From the NCBI RefSeq assembly GCF_024298925.1, contig NZ_CP101283.1, positions 620,001-684,000 on the forward strand: a stretch of DNA of 64,000 bases. Reading direction: 5' to 3'. The translations under genes and the position numbers were made by a program. This DNA comes from Phenylobacterium sp. LH3H17 (GTDB lineage: Bacteria; Pseudomonadota; Alphaproteobacteria; Caulobacterales; Caulobacteraceae). The number at the start of each line of letters is the position of its first letter. The first letter of the stretch is position 1. Positions 15,392 through 24,495 of this stretch are shown piece after piece. Under the pieces are notes generated by a model. That model saw only the letters and a list, made by a program, of their open reading frames with translations. It did not search any database and was not told the origin of the DNA.

Positions 15392-16170
15392 GTCCAGAAT
15401 TTGAAGGCGTCCCAACCGGCCTGGATCAGCTCGCGGGGCAGGGCCAGGATGTCGGTGAGCAGCAGCGCCACGGCGAAGAACAGGGCCGTGGCGAACGGCA
15501 CGAAGAACAGCAGGGCCAGCAGGGCCAGCATGGCGATCCCCTCGATGGGGCGCAGCCGCTCGCGCACGGCCTGGGGCAGCCAGGGGCGCAGGATGCCGAA
15601 ACCGTCGAGGCCGGGAACCGGCAACAGGTTCAGCACCAGGGCGGTGGCCTGCAGGAAGGCCAGGAAGGCCAGGGCCGCGACCAGCGGATTGGCCGCGCCG
15701 CCGGGCAGGGCCGGGGCGGCGAGGTGGATGACCGCGCCCAGAGCCAGCAGGACCACGAAGGTGCCGACCGGCCCGGCCAGGCTGGCCAGGGAGCGCCAGC
15801 CGCGCGAGCGCATCATGTCCTCGCGCAGATAGACCGCCCCGCCCGGAAAGCCGATGCCGCCCAGGACCAGGGCGATGACCGGGATGACGATGGAGGTCCC
15901 CAGGTCGGCGTATTTCAGCGGGTCGAGGGTCAGGTAGCCCTTCTCCACGATGGTCGGATCGCCGGCTTTGTGGGCGGTGAAGGCGTGGCCGAACTCATGG
16001 ACCACCACCGCGGCGATCCAGCCCAGGACGACGAAGGCGAAGGTCAGCGGGCCGGTGGCCTCGGGAACCAGGGCGAGGGCAAAGCCGGAGACGATCCAGG
16101 CCGCCAGCAGGATGAGCGCGTTGGGACTGATCGGCGGGCGTTCGGTCGTGGGCAGGACGGCGTCGGCCAA
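15388..16170 (-). CDS. Site-2 protease family (M50) membrane metalloprotease
   Basis: About 260 residues, five to six membrane segments. The zinc motif HEFGH lies in the first transmembrane helix pair (VVVHEFGHAFTAH), and the second conserved motif NLLPVPGLDG supplies the Asp ligand. These proteins cleave membrane-embedded substrates, for example in regulated intramembrane proteolysis; the substrate here is unknown. I chose TTG 16168-16170, preceded by GGAG five bases upstream, over a longer TTG at 16218. It follows the TonB-like gene by 34 bp and probably shares its transcript. Confidence 0.88.
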   Translation of the reverse strand: MADAVLPTTERPPISPNALILLAAWIVSGFALALVPEATGPLTFAFVVLGWIAAVVVHEFGHAFTAHKAGDPTIVEKGYLTLDPLKYADLGTSIVIPVIALVLGGIGFPGGAVYLREDMMRSRGWRSLASLAGPVGTFVVLLALGAVIHLAAPALPGGAANPLVAALAFLAFLQATALVLNLLPVPGLDGFGILRPWLPQAVRERLRPIEGIAMLALLALLFFVPFATALFFAVALLLTDILALPRELIQAGWDAFKFWT

Positions 16171-16204
16171 GGGGGCTCCAATCGAGGGGGTGGGGCGAGT
16201 TAGC

Positions 16205-16561
16205 CTATCGCGGCGCAAAACTCAGGGGAATTCGAACTGATCCGCCCTCAACGGATACTCCGTCCGCCGTGGTGGGGCGTAGCTTGAACTTGGATCTGAG
16301 TTTCATAGCCGCAGCCCCAAACCCCGCGCCGGTGGGCGTCTCGTCCTCAATCCTGCATTCGGTGAGGTTGCCATCCGCCTTCACTAGGCAAACGAGCACC
16401 GCGCGGCCCGCGATGTGACCGCCGCGCCCCGCCCGCGAGCCGGCCGAGGCGAGTTCACGCGGCGTCGGCACGCGCACAAAGTAGCCGGCCATGGACTGAT
16501 CGGCGGCCGGAGCCTCGGCGACGGCCGAGGCCGGTGCGAGTGCGGCGAGGACGAGCAGCAT
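16205..16561 (-). CDS. Secreted TonB-C-terminal-domain-like protein
   Basis: 118 residues with a signal peptide (MLLVLAALAPASAVAEA). The rest resembles the TonB C-terminal fold: VPTPRELA, VLVCLVKADGNLTECRIEDETP, then AAMKLRSKFKLRPTT and VRIPLSF. Unlike true TonB it lacks a transmembrane anchor and the proline-rich spacer. A second small protein of the same type is at 55673. Good GGAG ribosome-binding site. Likely periplasmic, role unknown; first gene of a two-gene unit with the M50 protease. Confidence 0.75.
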   Translation of the reverse strand: MLLVLAALAPASAVAEAPAADQSMAGYFVRVPTPRELASAGSRAGRGGHIAGRAVLVCLVKADGNLTECRIEDETPTGAGFGAAAMKLRSKFKLRPTTADGVSVEGGSVRIPLSFAPR

Positions 16562-16615
16562 CGATCAAGCTCCACCATGGGTGGCGGTCAACCTGCCGCA
16601 ATCCGCTGTCGGGAG

Positions 16616-17320
16616 CTAGGGCCTCTCGACGCCGGTGATGGCGTGGTCGCCGGCCTTGCGGACCACCAGGTCGGCGAGGGCGCGTGCCGGGGCGATGTGG
16701 TCGCGCAGGTTGGGCAGGTTGATGCGGTCCCAGACCATCTTGCCGAAGGCCTGCGCCTCCGGGCGGCTCATGGACCGGAAGCGGGCGTAGAACGAGGTGG
16801 GGTCATGCTCGGCCAGGTCCCAGAGGCCCATGAAACGGGCCACGAACCAACGCTCCAGGTCGGCCTCATCGGCCTCCAGATAGACCAGGGCGTCCAGCAG
16901 GCCGGGCGGTCCGGTCAGGGGATGGCGCAGGGTCAGGCCCTCGATGACCAGCACGTCCGGCGGGGCGACCTCGCGGGTCAGCGCCTCATCGACGTCGTAG
17001 GTCACGTGGCTGTAGCCGGGGAAGCGGGTGGGCACGCGGCGCACGCCTTCCAGGGCGGCGCGCAGGGCGGCGTGGTCGTAGCTCGCGGGAAAGCCCTTCT
17101 GTGCGGTGAGGCCCAGCTCCTCCAGCCGGGCGTTCGAATGCAGGAAGCCGTCGGTGCAGACCAGGTCCACGCCCTGCTCGTCGGCTTCGAAGGCCGCCTT
17201 CAGCGCCTGGGCGAAGGTGCTCTTGCCCACCGCCACCGAGCCGGTGATCCCAACCACGAAGGGGCCGGCCGTCGGGCGGAAGGGCGTCAGGAGGCGCGCT
17301 ATGGCGGCGAGGTCACTCAC
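16616..17320 (-). CDS. P-loop kinase, type I pantothenate kinase (CoaA)-like
   Basis: About 235 residues. Walker A is GITGSVAVGKST; CoaA-like signatures follow: LVCTDGFLHSNARLEELGL, KGFPASYD, FPGYSHVTYD and VLVIEGLTL. Type I pantothenate kinase phosphorylates pantothenate in the first step of coenzyme A synthesis. The protein is shorter than E. coli CoaA (316 residues), missing part of the N-terminal helices, so a related uridine-kinase-like activity is possible. Start GTG 17320 has AGGA nine bases upstream; ATG 17329 is the alternative but abuts that AGGA with no spacing. Confidence 0.82.
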   Translation of the reverse strand: MSDLAAIARLLTPFRPTAGPFVVGITGSVAVGKSTFAQALKAAFEADEQGVDLVCTDGFLHSNARLEELGLTAQKGFPASYDHAALRAALEGVRRVPTRFPGYSHVTYDVDEALTREVAPPDVLVIEGLTLRHPLTGPPGLLDALVYLEADEADLERWFVARFMGLWDLAEHDPTSFYARFRSMSRPEAQAFGKMVWDRINLPNLRDHIAPARALADLVVRKAGDHAITGVERP

Positions 17321-17489
17321 GGCGCCCATTCCTACCCAAGGCGAAGGTTTGCGCCAGGGCCCGGTTGCCATCGGATCACGCTTCTGTTGTCCTGAACGTC
17401 CGAACAACCGATCCCGGAGAGCCACGTGCGCCGAAGCTTCATGTCCATCGCGAAAGGAGATTCCTCTTATCGACAGGATTTGAAGCTCT

Positions 17490-19478
17490 ATGCCCACGCT
17501 CAACTTGGGGATTCTGGCGCACGTAGACGCCGGCAAGACTAGCCTCACCGAACGGCTGCTCTACGAGGCCGGCGCCATCGCGGCGATCGGCAGCGTCGAC
17601 GACGGCGACACCCAGACCGACTCGCTCGCCCAGGAGCGACGACGCGGGATCACCATCAAGACCGCGGTCGCCTCCTTCGTGGTCGGCGACGTCACCGTCA
17701 ACCTGATCGACACCCCGGGCCACCCGGACTTCATCGCCGAGGTGGAGCGGGTGCTGACCGTGCTGGACGGCGCGGTGCTGGTGATCTCGGCCGTGGAGGG
17801 GGTGCAGGCCCAGACCCGCATCCTGATGCGAACCCTGCAGCGCCTGCGGATTCCGACGCTGATCTTCGTCAACAAGATCGACCGCGGCGGGGCGCAGGAC
17901 GAGGCGGTGCTGCAGGCGATTTCCGAGCGGTTGACCCCGGCGATCATCGCCATGGGATCGGCGCGCAATCTTGGTGGGCGGGAGGCCGGCTTCACGCCGT
18001 TCGAACCGGAGGACTCGGTCTTCCGGGCGCGTCTGGTCGAGCGGCTGGCCGACCATGACGACCTCATGCTGGCGGCCTATCTCGACGGGGCGCGCGCGCT
18101 CTCGCCTGGCCGGCTTCGAAAGGGGCTGGCCGCCCAGACCCGGCGGGCCCTGGTCCACCCGGTCTATTTCGGCTCGGCGATCACCGGCTCCGGGGTGGAG
18201 GCGCTGATGGCCGGGGCGACCCGGCTGCTGCCGAGGGCGCGCGCCGAGGGCGACGGCCCGGTCTCCGGCGCGGTGTTCAAGGTGGAGCGCGGTCCCGCGG
18301 GCGAGAAGATCGCCTATGTCCGAATGTTCTCCGGAACCCTGCGCACCCGGGACCGTCTGCGGTTCGGCCAGGGCAGGGAGGCCAGGGTCACCGCCATCGG
18401 GGTCTTCGACCGCGGCGGCGCGGTCAAGCGCGACTGCCTGGCCGCCGGTCAGATCGGCAAGCTCTGGGGCCTGGGCGACATCCAGATCGGCGATGCGATC
18501 GGCCTGCCGCGAGAGGGTTCGGTCCAGCGCCATTTCGCGCCGCCGACCCTGGAGACCGTGATCGCGCCGCGCCATCCCGTCGAGCGCGGGGCCCTGCTGG
18601 GCGCCCTGGTCCAGCTCGCGGAGCAGGATCCGCTGATCAACCTGCGGCAGGACGACGTCCGCCAGGAAATCTACGTCTCGCTCTATGGCGAGGTGCAGAA
18701 GGAGGTCATCCAGGAGACCCTGGCCAGCGACTACGGCGTCGAGGTCACGTTCCGCGAGACCACCACCATCTGCATCGAGCGGCCGGTGGGGACCGGTTGC
18801 GCGGTGGAGGTGCTGCGCGAACCGCCCAACCCCTTCCTCGCCACGGTGGGCCTGCGGATCGACCCGGCGCCCATCGATTCGGGCGTCACGTTCCGGCTGG
18901 AGGTGGAGTTCGGCTCGATCCCGCACGCCTTCCACCGGGCGGTGGAGGAAACCGTGTTCAAGACCCTGAGCCAGGGCCTGCACGGCTGGGCCGTCACCGA
19001 CTGCGTGGTGACCATGACCCACTCCGGCTACCAGCCGCGGCAGAGCCACTCCCACGCCATCTTCGACAAGAGCATGTCGAGCACGGCGGGGGACTTCCGC
19101 AACCTGACGCCCCTGGTGCTGATGGACGCCCTTAAGCAGGCCGGGGTCGCGGTTTGCGAACCCATGCAGCGCTTCGAGCTGGACGTTCCCGCCGACACCC
19201 TGGGATCGATCCTCTCGGTCCTGGCCCAGGTGGAGGCCATCCCGCGGACCCAGGTCCCGAGGGGCCAGGCCTGTCGGCTGGAAGGCGAGATCCCGGCGGC
19301 GCGGGTGCACGAGCTGCAGCTCAAGTTGCCGACCCTGACCCGTGGCGAGGGGGTGCTGGAAACCAGCTTCCACCAGCACCAGCCGGTGCGCGGGCAGGTT
19401 CCCTCGCGGCCTCGAACCGATCACGACCCGCTCGACCGCAAGGTCTATTTGCTGAACCTCAAGCGGCGGCTCAGCTAG
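17490..19478 (+). CDS. Tet(M)/Tet(O)-like ribosomal protection GTPase (EF-G superfamily)
   Basis: 662 residues. GTPase motifs: AHVDAGKTS (G1, about 10-18), RRGITIKT (switch I), DTPGH (G3, 74-78) and NKID (G4, 128-131). The following beta-barrel and domains III-V match tetracycline ribosomal protection proteins: VSLYGEVQKEVIQETL and the Tet(M)-type segment SMSSTAGDFRNLTPLVL near the C-terminus, in place of EF-G features. Family members dislodge tetracycline from the 30S A site; an intrinsic translation-factor role is also possible. No mobile element flanks it and base composition matches its neighbours, so it looks native. The ribosome-binding site (AGGA, 12 bases upstream) is weak. Shares a CTAG stop overlap with the convergent gene. 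Confidence 0.88.
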   Translation: MPTLNLGILAHVDAGKTSLTERLLYEAGAIAAIGSVDDGDTQTDSLAQERRRGITIKTAVASFVVGDVTVNLIDTPGHPDFIAEVERVLTVLDGAVLVISAVEGVQAQTRILMRTLQRLRIPTLIFVNKIDRGGAQDEAVLQAISERLTPAIIAMGSARNLGGREAGFTPFEPEDSVFRARLVERLADHDDLMLAAYLDGARALSPGRLRKGLAAQTRRALVHPVYFGSAITGSGVEALMAGATRLLPRARAEGDGPVSGAVFKVERGPAGEKIAYVRMFSGTLRTRDRLRFGQGREARVTAIGVFDRGGAVKRDCLAAGQIGKLWGLGDIQIGDAIGLPREGSVQRHFAPPTLETVIAPRHPVERGALLGALVQLAEQDPLINLRQDDVRQEIYVSLYGEVQKEVIQETLASDYGVEVTFRETTTICIERPVGTGCAVEVLREPPNPFLATVGLRIDPAPIDSGVTFRLEVEFGSIPHAFHRAVEETVFKTLSQGLHGWAVTDCVVTMTHSGYQPRQSHSHAIFDKSMSSTAGDFRNLTPLVLMDALKQAGVAVCEPMQRFELDVPADTLGSILSVLAQVEAIPRTQVPRGQACRLEGEIPAARVHELQLKLPTLTRGEGVLETSFHQHQPVRGQVPSRPRTDHDPLDRKVYLLNLKRRLS

Positions 19479-19942
19479 AGCCCCTGGACCTTAGCGAGGT
19501 TGGGCTTGGGGATCGGGTGGGTGAAGGGGCCATGGGTCTTGGCCTTGTCGCGGGCCAGTTCAGCCCAGGCGGCGGCGAAGGCCTGGGGTGTGTTCGGCGT
19601 GACCGGGGCGCGGACGAAAGTCGCGGTGCGAGATTTGAGCGCGGTCTGGACCTGGGCCCAGAGGTCGAGGTCGGCCTCCGGCGGGTCGGCGGCCTCGCCC
19701 AGGATCACGGCCCGGATCCGGCCCAGGACGATCGGGCTGTCGGCGTGAATGACGACGGCGCCCGGCGGCAGGTCCTTCAGCGCCGCGGCGAGCCCGGCCA
19801 GGACCGTGCGCTCCGGCGTGATGTGACGCGCCCCGCCGGCCGCTCCGGCCAGGCCTTCAGCGGTCTTGCGCAGATGGGCCCAGCCGCCGACGCGGAAGGC
19901 GGAGTGGTGGCTGGACAGGGTCCAGAGGCGGATGGCGCTCAT
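19475..19942 (-). CDS. RNase H-fold-like protein, probably catalytically degenerate
   Basis: 155 residues that resemble RNase HI in outline: LWTLSSHHSAFRVGGWAHL at the N-terminus, TPERTVLAGLAAAL in the middle, and AVVIHADSPIVLGRI. The Glu and the HADS Asp of the catalytic site may be present, but the first Asp (DGS motif) is replaced by SSH and the last acidic residue near the C-terminus is not evident. I therefore infer an RNase-H-like fold without normal nuclease activity. Assignment is tentative. It ends in a CTAG shared with the Tet(M)-like gene. Confidence 0.55.
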   Translation of the reverse strand: MSAIRLWTLSSHHSAFRVGGWAHLRKTAEGLAGAAGGARHITPERTVLAGLAAALKDLPPGAVVIHADSPIVLGRIRAVILGEAADPPEADLDLWAQVQTALKSRTATFVRAPVTPNTPQAFAAAWAELARDKAKTHGPFTHPIPKPNLAKVQGL

Positions 19943-19987
19943 GGGCGGGGCTGTAGCACCCCGCCCACGAGATTCTTAGGGCCGACG

Positions 19988-20395
19988 TCAGCGGTCGTCG
20001 CGGAGATAGACGACGTTGGTCTTGGCGTTGGAGATGATGTGGCCGATCAGGAACCCGGCGAAGGCCGCCACCGCCAGGGAGGCGTAGGGGCGTTCGTGGA
20101 CGAAGGTCTCGGCCTCGCCCAGTCGGCGGCGGGCCTGCTCGCGGGCGACGTCGTAGCCTTCCTGAGCCCTTGCCTGCAGGACGCTGGCCCTCTCGCCGAG
20201 GGCCACCTTGGCCTCGTGGGCGAGTTCGGTGGCGGCGCCGACCAGGGGGGCGGCGGCCTGCTTCAGCGCCGCGCCGCGCTTTCCCTTGCCCTTGGGCTCG
20301 GCCGACTGGAGCTTGGCGGCGGCGTCCTCGAACTTGTCGAATTCGGGGCCGGGGCCCGCCAGGTGAGTGGGTTGGGTGTTCGTCTGGTCGACCAT
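19988..20395 (-). CDS. DUF883/ElaB-YqjD-like stress-associated membrane protein
   Basis: About 135 residues: an Ala/Lys-rich amphipathic helical region (about 20-100) followed by VHERPYASLAVAAFAGFLIGHIIS, the C-terminal single membrane helix with the RPYxSL motif of the ElaB/YqjD/DUF883 group. E. coli members bind ribosomes in stationary phase via the helical part and sit in the inner membrane. Start ATG 20393-20395 has AGGAGA upstream. A sigma-EcfG-type promoter lies directly upstream, fitting stress induction. Confidence 0.85.
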   Translation of the reverse strand: MVDQTNTQPTHLAGPGPEFDKFEDAAAKLQSAEPKGKGKRGAALKQAAAPLVGAATELAHEAKVALGERASVLQARAQEGYDVAREQARRRLGEAETFVHERPYASLAVAAFAGFLIGHIISNAKTNVVYLRDDR

Positions 20396-20428
20396 GGCCT
20401 GGGGTTCTCCTGAAGCTTCGGGAGACAC

Positions 20429-20454
20429 AACGGCCTTACGGTCCCAGCAGTTCC
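20429..20454 (-). promoter_or_regulatory. Sigma-EcfG-type promoter for the DUF883-like gene
   Basis: On the minus strand: GGAAC (20450-20454), 17-bp spacer, CGTT (20429-20432), matching the alphaproteobacterial general-stress consensus GGAAC-N16/17-CGTT. It lies 34 bp upstream of the start codon, with an AGGAGA ribosome-binding site between. Confidence 0.75.
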
Positions 20455-20462
20455 GGCCTGGG

Positions 20463-21077
20463 TCAGGCGGTCGCGGCCTGGTCCCGGCGGCGCGCCCCGC
20501 GGATCAGCACCCCGACCCCGCCGAAACCGACGACCAGCATCGCCCAGGTCGAGGGCTCGGGGACCTCGGAGGTGAGCATTAGGTTGTCCATCACGAACTG
20601 GCGGCCCTTGCAGGAACAGCCGTCGTACCAGGTGGTGAAGGTCAGCTTGTCGAGGCCGCCCCAGCCGGCGGCGAAGAAGGTCGGCCCGGCGGTGTCGAGG
20701 TTCAGCACCTGGGAGAACAGTTCAATCCCGTCGTTGAAGCCCTGGATGCGCAGCTGCAAGCCGTCGATCCAGGCAGCGGTGAGATAGGCGCTGTCGAAGT
20801 CGAAGGTCCCCGTGGCCAGCGACACGGCGCCCACCACGTCGCCGCCGGCGTTGAAGGCGACGTTCTCCGGCGAGACGGTCCCGTGGCCGAAGCCGGTGTC
20901 TTCGAAGCCCGTGTACCAGACGGCGCCCAGGGTGCTCATGTTCTCCCAGTCGAGGCCCTCATAGGAGGTCAGGGCCTGGGCGACCGGCGCGCGGTCGTCG
21001 AAGGTGATGAGCTTGGCCTGGGCGGGACCCGCCAGGACCACAAACGCCAGGGCCAGCGCCCCGAGAACCGACTTCAT
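20463..21077 (-). CDS. PEP-CTERM sorting-domain secreted protein
   Basis: 204 residues: signal peptide (MKSVLGALALAFVVLAGPAQA), a beta-rich domain with Cys pair CSC, and a C-terminal VPEPSTWAMLVVGFGGVG-membrane helix-RGARRR. That is the PEP-CTERM tripartite signal handled by an exosortase, which usually leads to surface or exopolysaccharide association. No exosortase is in this window. The start is taken at the MKS codon (21075-21077) because the signal peptide begins there; an upstream in-frame ATG would put unrelated residues ahead of it. Confidence 0.9.
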   Translation of the reverse strand: MKSVLGALALAFVVLAGPAQAKLITFDDRAPVAQALTSYEGLDWENMSTLGAVWYTGFEDTGFGHGTVSPENVAFNAGGDVVGAVSLATGTFDFDSAYLTAAWIDGLQLRIQGFNDGIELFSQVLNLDTAGPTFFAAGWGGLDKLTFTTWYDGCSCKGRQFVMDNLMLTSEVPEPSTWAMLVVGFGGVGVLIRGARRRDQAATA

Positions 21078-21231
21078 GATCGTCACCCGACTCGAACTGG
21101 CGGCGATCTCGCTCGTGCCCGGCGCCATGGCCAAGCTGATTCAGGCGCCGGCGGGCGAATTAACCTTGCCCCGTCCCGCGTGGGGGGAATTGGCTCAATC
21201 GGGTTGTCCCCGACCACCCCCCCGCGACCCG

Positions 21232-22650
21232 TCAGACCCGCTCGACGATCATCGGCATGCCCCCGAGCGGTTTGAGGGTGGCGTGGGCCAGCGGGGTGAC
21301 TGTGTGGCCCTCGACCGGGCGGAACCGGAACCGGGCCAGCCAGTGGGAGAGGATCAGCAGGGCCTCGGCCTGGGCGAAGGCCATGCCGATGCAGATGCGC
21401 GGCCCGGCGCCGAAGGGGATGTACTGGAAGCGGTGATGCTGAGCCTTGGCCTCGGGGTCGAAGTTCTCCGGATTGAACAGTTCGGGCTCGGCCCAGAGCT
21501 TGCGGTGGCGATGGACCACCCAGGGCCAGACGCTGACCATCTCGCCCTTGCGCACCGGCTGACCGCAGATCTCGTCGTCCTCAAGGGCCTGCCGGTCCAT
21601 GCGCGGGACGGGCGGGTAGAGGCGCAGGGTCTCGTCCCAGACCATCCGCAGATAGGGCAGGCGGGCCAGGATCTCGGCGGGGGACCCGCCGGCGTCCCAG
21701 GCGGCCTGGGATTCTTCGCGCGCCCAGTCCTGGGCCTGGGGGTCGCGGCTGAGCAGGTAGATGGCCCAGGCCAGGCCGTTGGCGGTGGTCTCGTGGCCGG
21801 CGACGAAGAAGGTGGCGGCGTTGTCGAGGGCAAGCTTGGCGGCGGCCCGCGGCTCGTGATGCTCGGCGAAGCTGTCCAGCAGCCGGGTCATGAAGTCGTC
21901 GGTGGGCGCGCGGCTGGCCTGGCGGCGCGCGATGAAGTCGGCGAGCTTGCCCAGCAGCACCTTGCGGCCGCGCGCGCCGCGACGCTGGATGGCGCTGTTG
22001 TCCAGCCAGGGCATGCCGAACAGGATTCCGAGCCGGTACTCGGCGGTGGCGGCGATCACGGCGTCCAGGTGCGGCGCGGTGTCATGGAAGGCCAGGCCCG
22101 CCGCGCCCTAGAACAGGGCCTCGTCGATGATCTCGAAGGTGGTGCGGGTGGCCTCGGCCGCGATGTCGACCTGGTCGGCCGAGGCCATGGCCCAGCGGTC
22201 GGCGGTGCGCCTGGCCACGCGCGCGAAGGTGGGATTGAAGCCTGCGAGCGCCGCCGGCGTGAAGACCGGGGCCATCAGCCGGCGCTGGCCGCGCCACGAC
22301 TCACCCTCGGCGGAGAACAGGCCTTCGCCGATCGCGGGCGCCACCATCCTGCGCACCAGGCCGGGCTTGGGATAGTTGGCGGCGTTGTCGAGGAAGACAC
22401 GCTTGATCCCCTCGGGGTCGCTGATGCCGTGATAGGTCAGGTGCAGGACCTTGGTCCGGCGATTGAAGAGGTCGAAGGTCTCCTTCGGCCAGCCGACCAG
22501 CGGATTGCGCGAGGTCTCGCCCAGGAACAGGTCGAGCAGGGTCGGCCAGTGGTCGGTCTGATCCGGCGCGGCGGGCCGAAAGCGCGTGGGAGGTACGCGC
22601 GGCGGCGACATGTCCTGGGCGAGGGGGGCGGCGAAGTTGATATCCGTCAT
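21232..22650 (-). pseudogene. Cytochrome P450, interrupted by an in-frame TAG
   Basis: Read through, this is a complete P450 of about 471 residues beginning MTDINFAAPLAQDMSPP with a typical substrate-binding N-terminal half. The I-helix AGHETTANGL, ExxR in ETLRLYPP, and the haem Cys in PFGAGPRICIG are all intact downstream. A single TAG (22108-22110) splits the frame after IIDEALF; both halves are in the same frame with no indel, so one base change explains it (a Ser TCG to TAG change, for instance). The downstream part has an internal ATG at 22059 but would lack the N-terminal third and could not fold as a P450. Most likely recently inactivated or a sequencing error. Divergent from a LysR regulator. 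Confidence 0.85.
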
Positions 22651-22762
22651 GGCGTTGTTCTTGCGAGCCTTTCGACAACCTTAGGATGGGGCGCGATGCT
22701 GCATTGCACCAAACGATATAACCGCGATATGCTTGTGAGCTGAGATCACAGGGGGCGGGGTC

Positions 22763-23656
22763 GTGGAAAAGCGTTCGCTACCGTCGCTGACGGCGCTTCG
22801 GGCCTTCGAGGCCTTCGCACGGCGGGGTCGCATGACTCTCGCGGCCGACGAGTTGTGCGTCACCCACGGGGCCGTAAGCCGCCAGATCCGCAGCCTGGAA
22901 GAGGCCGTGGGCCTCGTTCTCACCGAAGGCCCGCGCCACCGGCTGAAACTGACCGAGGCGGGGGCGAGGCTGGCCGCGACACTGTCGGGCGCCTTCGATC
23001 AGGTGGAACGGACGGTCGCCGACCTGAAGTCCACGGCGCACGAGGAACTGCATCTTTCCTGCGTCGGCACCCTGGCCATCCGCTGGCTGATCCCGCGCCT
23101 GTCGGCCTTCCACGCGCTCCATCCCGGCGTGCGGGTCAGGGTGACGGAGTCCTACGCCCCGGTGGACTTCGCCCGCGAGCGGTTCGACGCGGCCATCCGA
23201 GTGAACGAGACCGCACCGATCACCGGGGCTCACGCCACGGCCTTCCTGGAGAACTTCACCGGACCGGTGACGGCGCCGCGGCTGGTCGGCAACGGGCCGA
23301 CGGGACTGGAAGGCCTGACCCGGCTGACCACCGGCACCCGCCAGACCGCCTGGATCGAGTGGGAGAACCACTCGGGCATAACCCTGCCGCCGGCGCCCGA
23401 GGTCCAGGAGTTCGAGCACGTCTTCTATGTGCTGGAGGCCGCCGCCGCCGGGATGGGCGTGGGCCTGAGCCCGTGGATCTATGTGGCGGGCGACATCGCC
23501 GCCGGGCGGCTGGCCGCGCCGCTAGGCTTCGCCCCCACGCCCTCGCGGTTCTGGTTCCTGACTCCCTCGCGGGAGGTCAAGCCGGCGGTGGCGGCGTTCC
23601 GCGACTGGCTGGTCGAGCAGGCCGCCGAGGCGCCCGCGCCGCCAGGGCGGGGCTGA
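22763..23656 (+). CDS. LysR-family regulator (GcvA-like)
   Basis: 297 residues. N-terminal winged helix-turn-helix (LPSLTALRAFEAFARRGRMTLAADELCVTHGAVSRQIRSLEE) and the usual LysR substrate-binding domain. The LPSLxALRAFEA opening and VTHGAVSRQIR recognition helix are characteristic of the GcvA subgroup. Start GTG 22763 with GGGGGCGGGG upstream. It is divergent from the interrupted P450 gene with 112 bp between, so it probably regulates that gene; the intergenic region contains TGCATTGCA and repeated GATAT motifs that could be LysR boxes. Confidence 0.92.
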   Translation: MEKRSLPSLTALRAFEAFARRGRMTLAADELCVTHGAVSRQIRSLEEAVGLVLTEGPRHRLKLTEAGARLAATLSGAFDQVERTVADLKSTAHEELHLSCVGTLAIRWLIPRLSAFHALHPGVRVRVTESYAPVDFARERFDAAIRVNETAPITGAHATAFLENFTGPVTAPRLVGNGPTGLEGLTRLTTGTRQTAWIEWENHSGITLPPAPEVQEFEHVFYVLEAAAAGMGVGLSPWIYVAGDIAAGRLAAPLGFAPTPSRFWFLTPSREVKPAVAAFRDWLVEQAAEAPAPPGRG

Positions 23657-23672
23657 AGCCAGCTCCGCCGTC

Positions 23673-24419
23673 TCAGCCGCCGTACTTCTCCAGGTCCTCG
23701 TCGGAGATGTCGTAGTCGCCGTAGACGTTCTGCACGTCGTCGTCGTCGTCCAGGGCGTCGAGCAGCTTCATCAACGTGCCCACCGGTTCGCCGGAGATCG
23801 GGGTGAGGTTCTGGGCGCGCCAGACGATCTTGGTGGTCTTGGCCTCGCCGAGCGCAACCTCCAGCGCCGCGGCGACCTCGGCGAAGTCCTCATAGGCGGT
23901 GTAGATGGTGTGGCCGTCCTCGTCGGACTCCACGTCCTGGGCCCCTGCCTCGATGGCCGCCTCCATGACCGCGTCCTCGGTGCCCACCTTGGCGGGGTAG
24001 GTAATCTCGCCCAGTCGGTCGAACTGGAAGGCCACCGAGCCGGAGGCGCCGAGATTGCCGCCGTTCTTCGAGAAGATGGTGCGGATATTGGCCGCGGCGC
24101 GGTTGCGATTGTCGGTCAGGCCCTCGACGATGATGGCCACGCCGCCGGGGCCGAAACCCTCGTAGCGGACCTCGTCATAGCTCTCGGCGTCGCCGCCGGC
24201 GCCCTTCTTGATCGCCCGGTCGATATTGTCCTTGGGCATGGACTCGGCCTTGGCGTTGGCCACCGCCAGGCGCAGGCGGGCGTTCATCGCCGGATCGGGC
24301 AGGCCGGCCTTGGCGGCCACCGTGATCTCGCGGCTGAGCTTGGAGAACAGCTTGGACCGCACCGCGTCGGCGCGGCCCTTGCGGTGCATGATATTCTTGA
24401 ATTTCGAGTGTCCGGCCAT
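23673..24419 (-). CDS. yebC: YebC/PmpR-family transcriptional/translational regulator
   Basis: 248 residues, starting [19 protein letters not shown], the nearly invariant YebC N-terminus. Family features include [28 protein letters not shown] and the acidic C-terminal end. YebC proteins act as regulators and, in recent work, as ribosome-associated factors that help translate proline-rich stretches. Length matches the family. It converges with the LysR gene, 16 bp apart. In many proteobacteria yebC is next to ruvC; here the two are about 22 kb apart. Confidence 0.97.
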   Translation of the reverse strand: MAGHSKFKNIMHRKGRADAVRSKLFSKLSREITVAAKAGLPDPAMNARLRLAVANAKAESMPKDNIDRAIKKGAGGDAESYDEVRYEGFGPGGVAIIVEGLTDNRNRAAANIRTIFSKNGGNLGASGSVAFQFDRLGEITYPAKVGTEDAVMEAAIEAGAQDVESDEDGHTIYTAYEDFAEVAAALEVALGEAKTTKIVWRAQNLTPISGEPVGTLMKLLDALDDDDDVQNVYGDYDISDEDLEKYGG

Positions 24420-24495
24420 GGGTCTCGTTCTGGCTTTTCTTGCAGCAGGTGGGCGCTTCTAGCGTTGGACGGCGGCGAAGGCCAGCCGGGCCGGA

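Noticed and set aside
21232-22059. Second half of the P450 as an independent gene starting at 22059
   Set aside because: It lacks the N-terminal half of the fold and no ribosome-binding site or known short family fits; reading through the TAG gives a normal P450.
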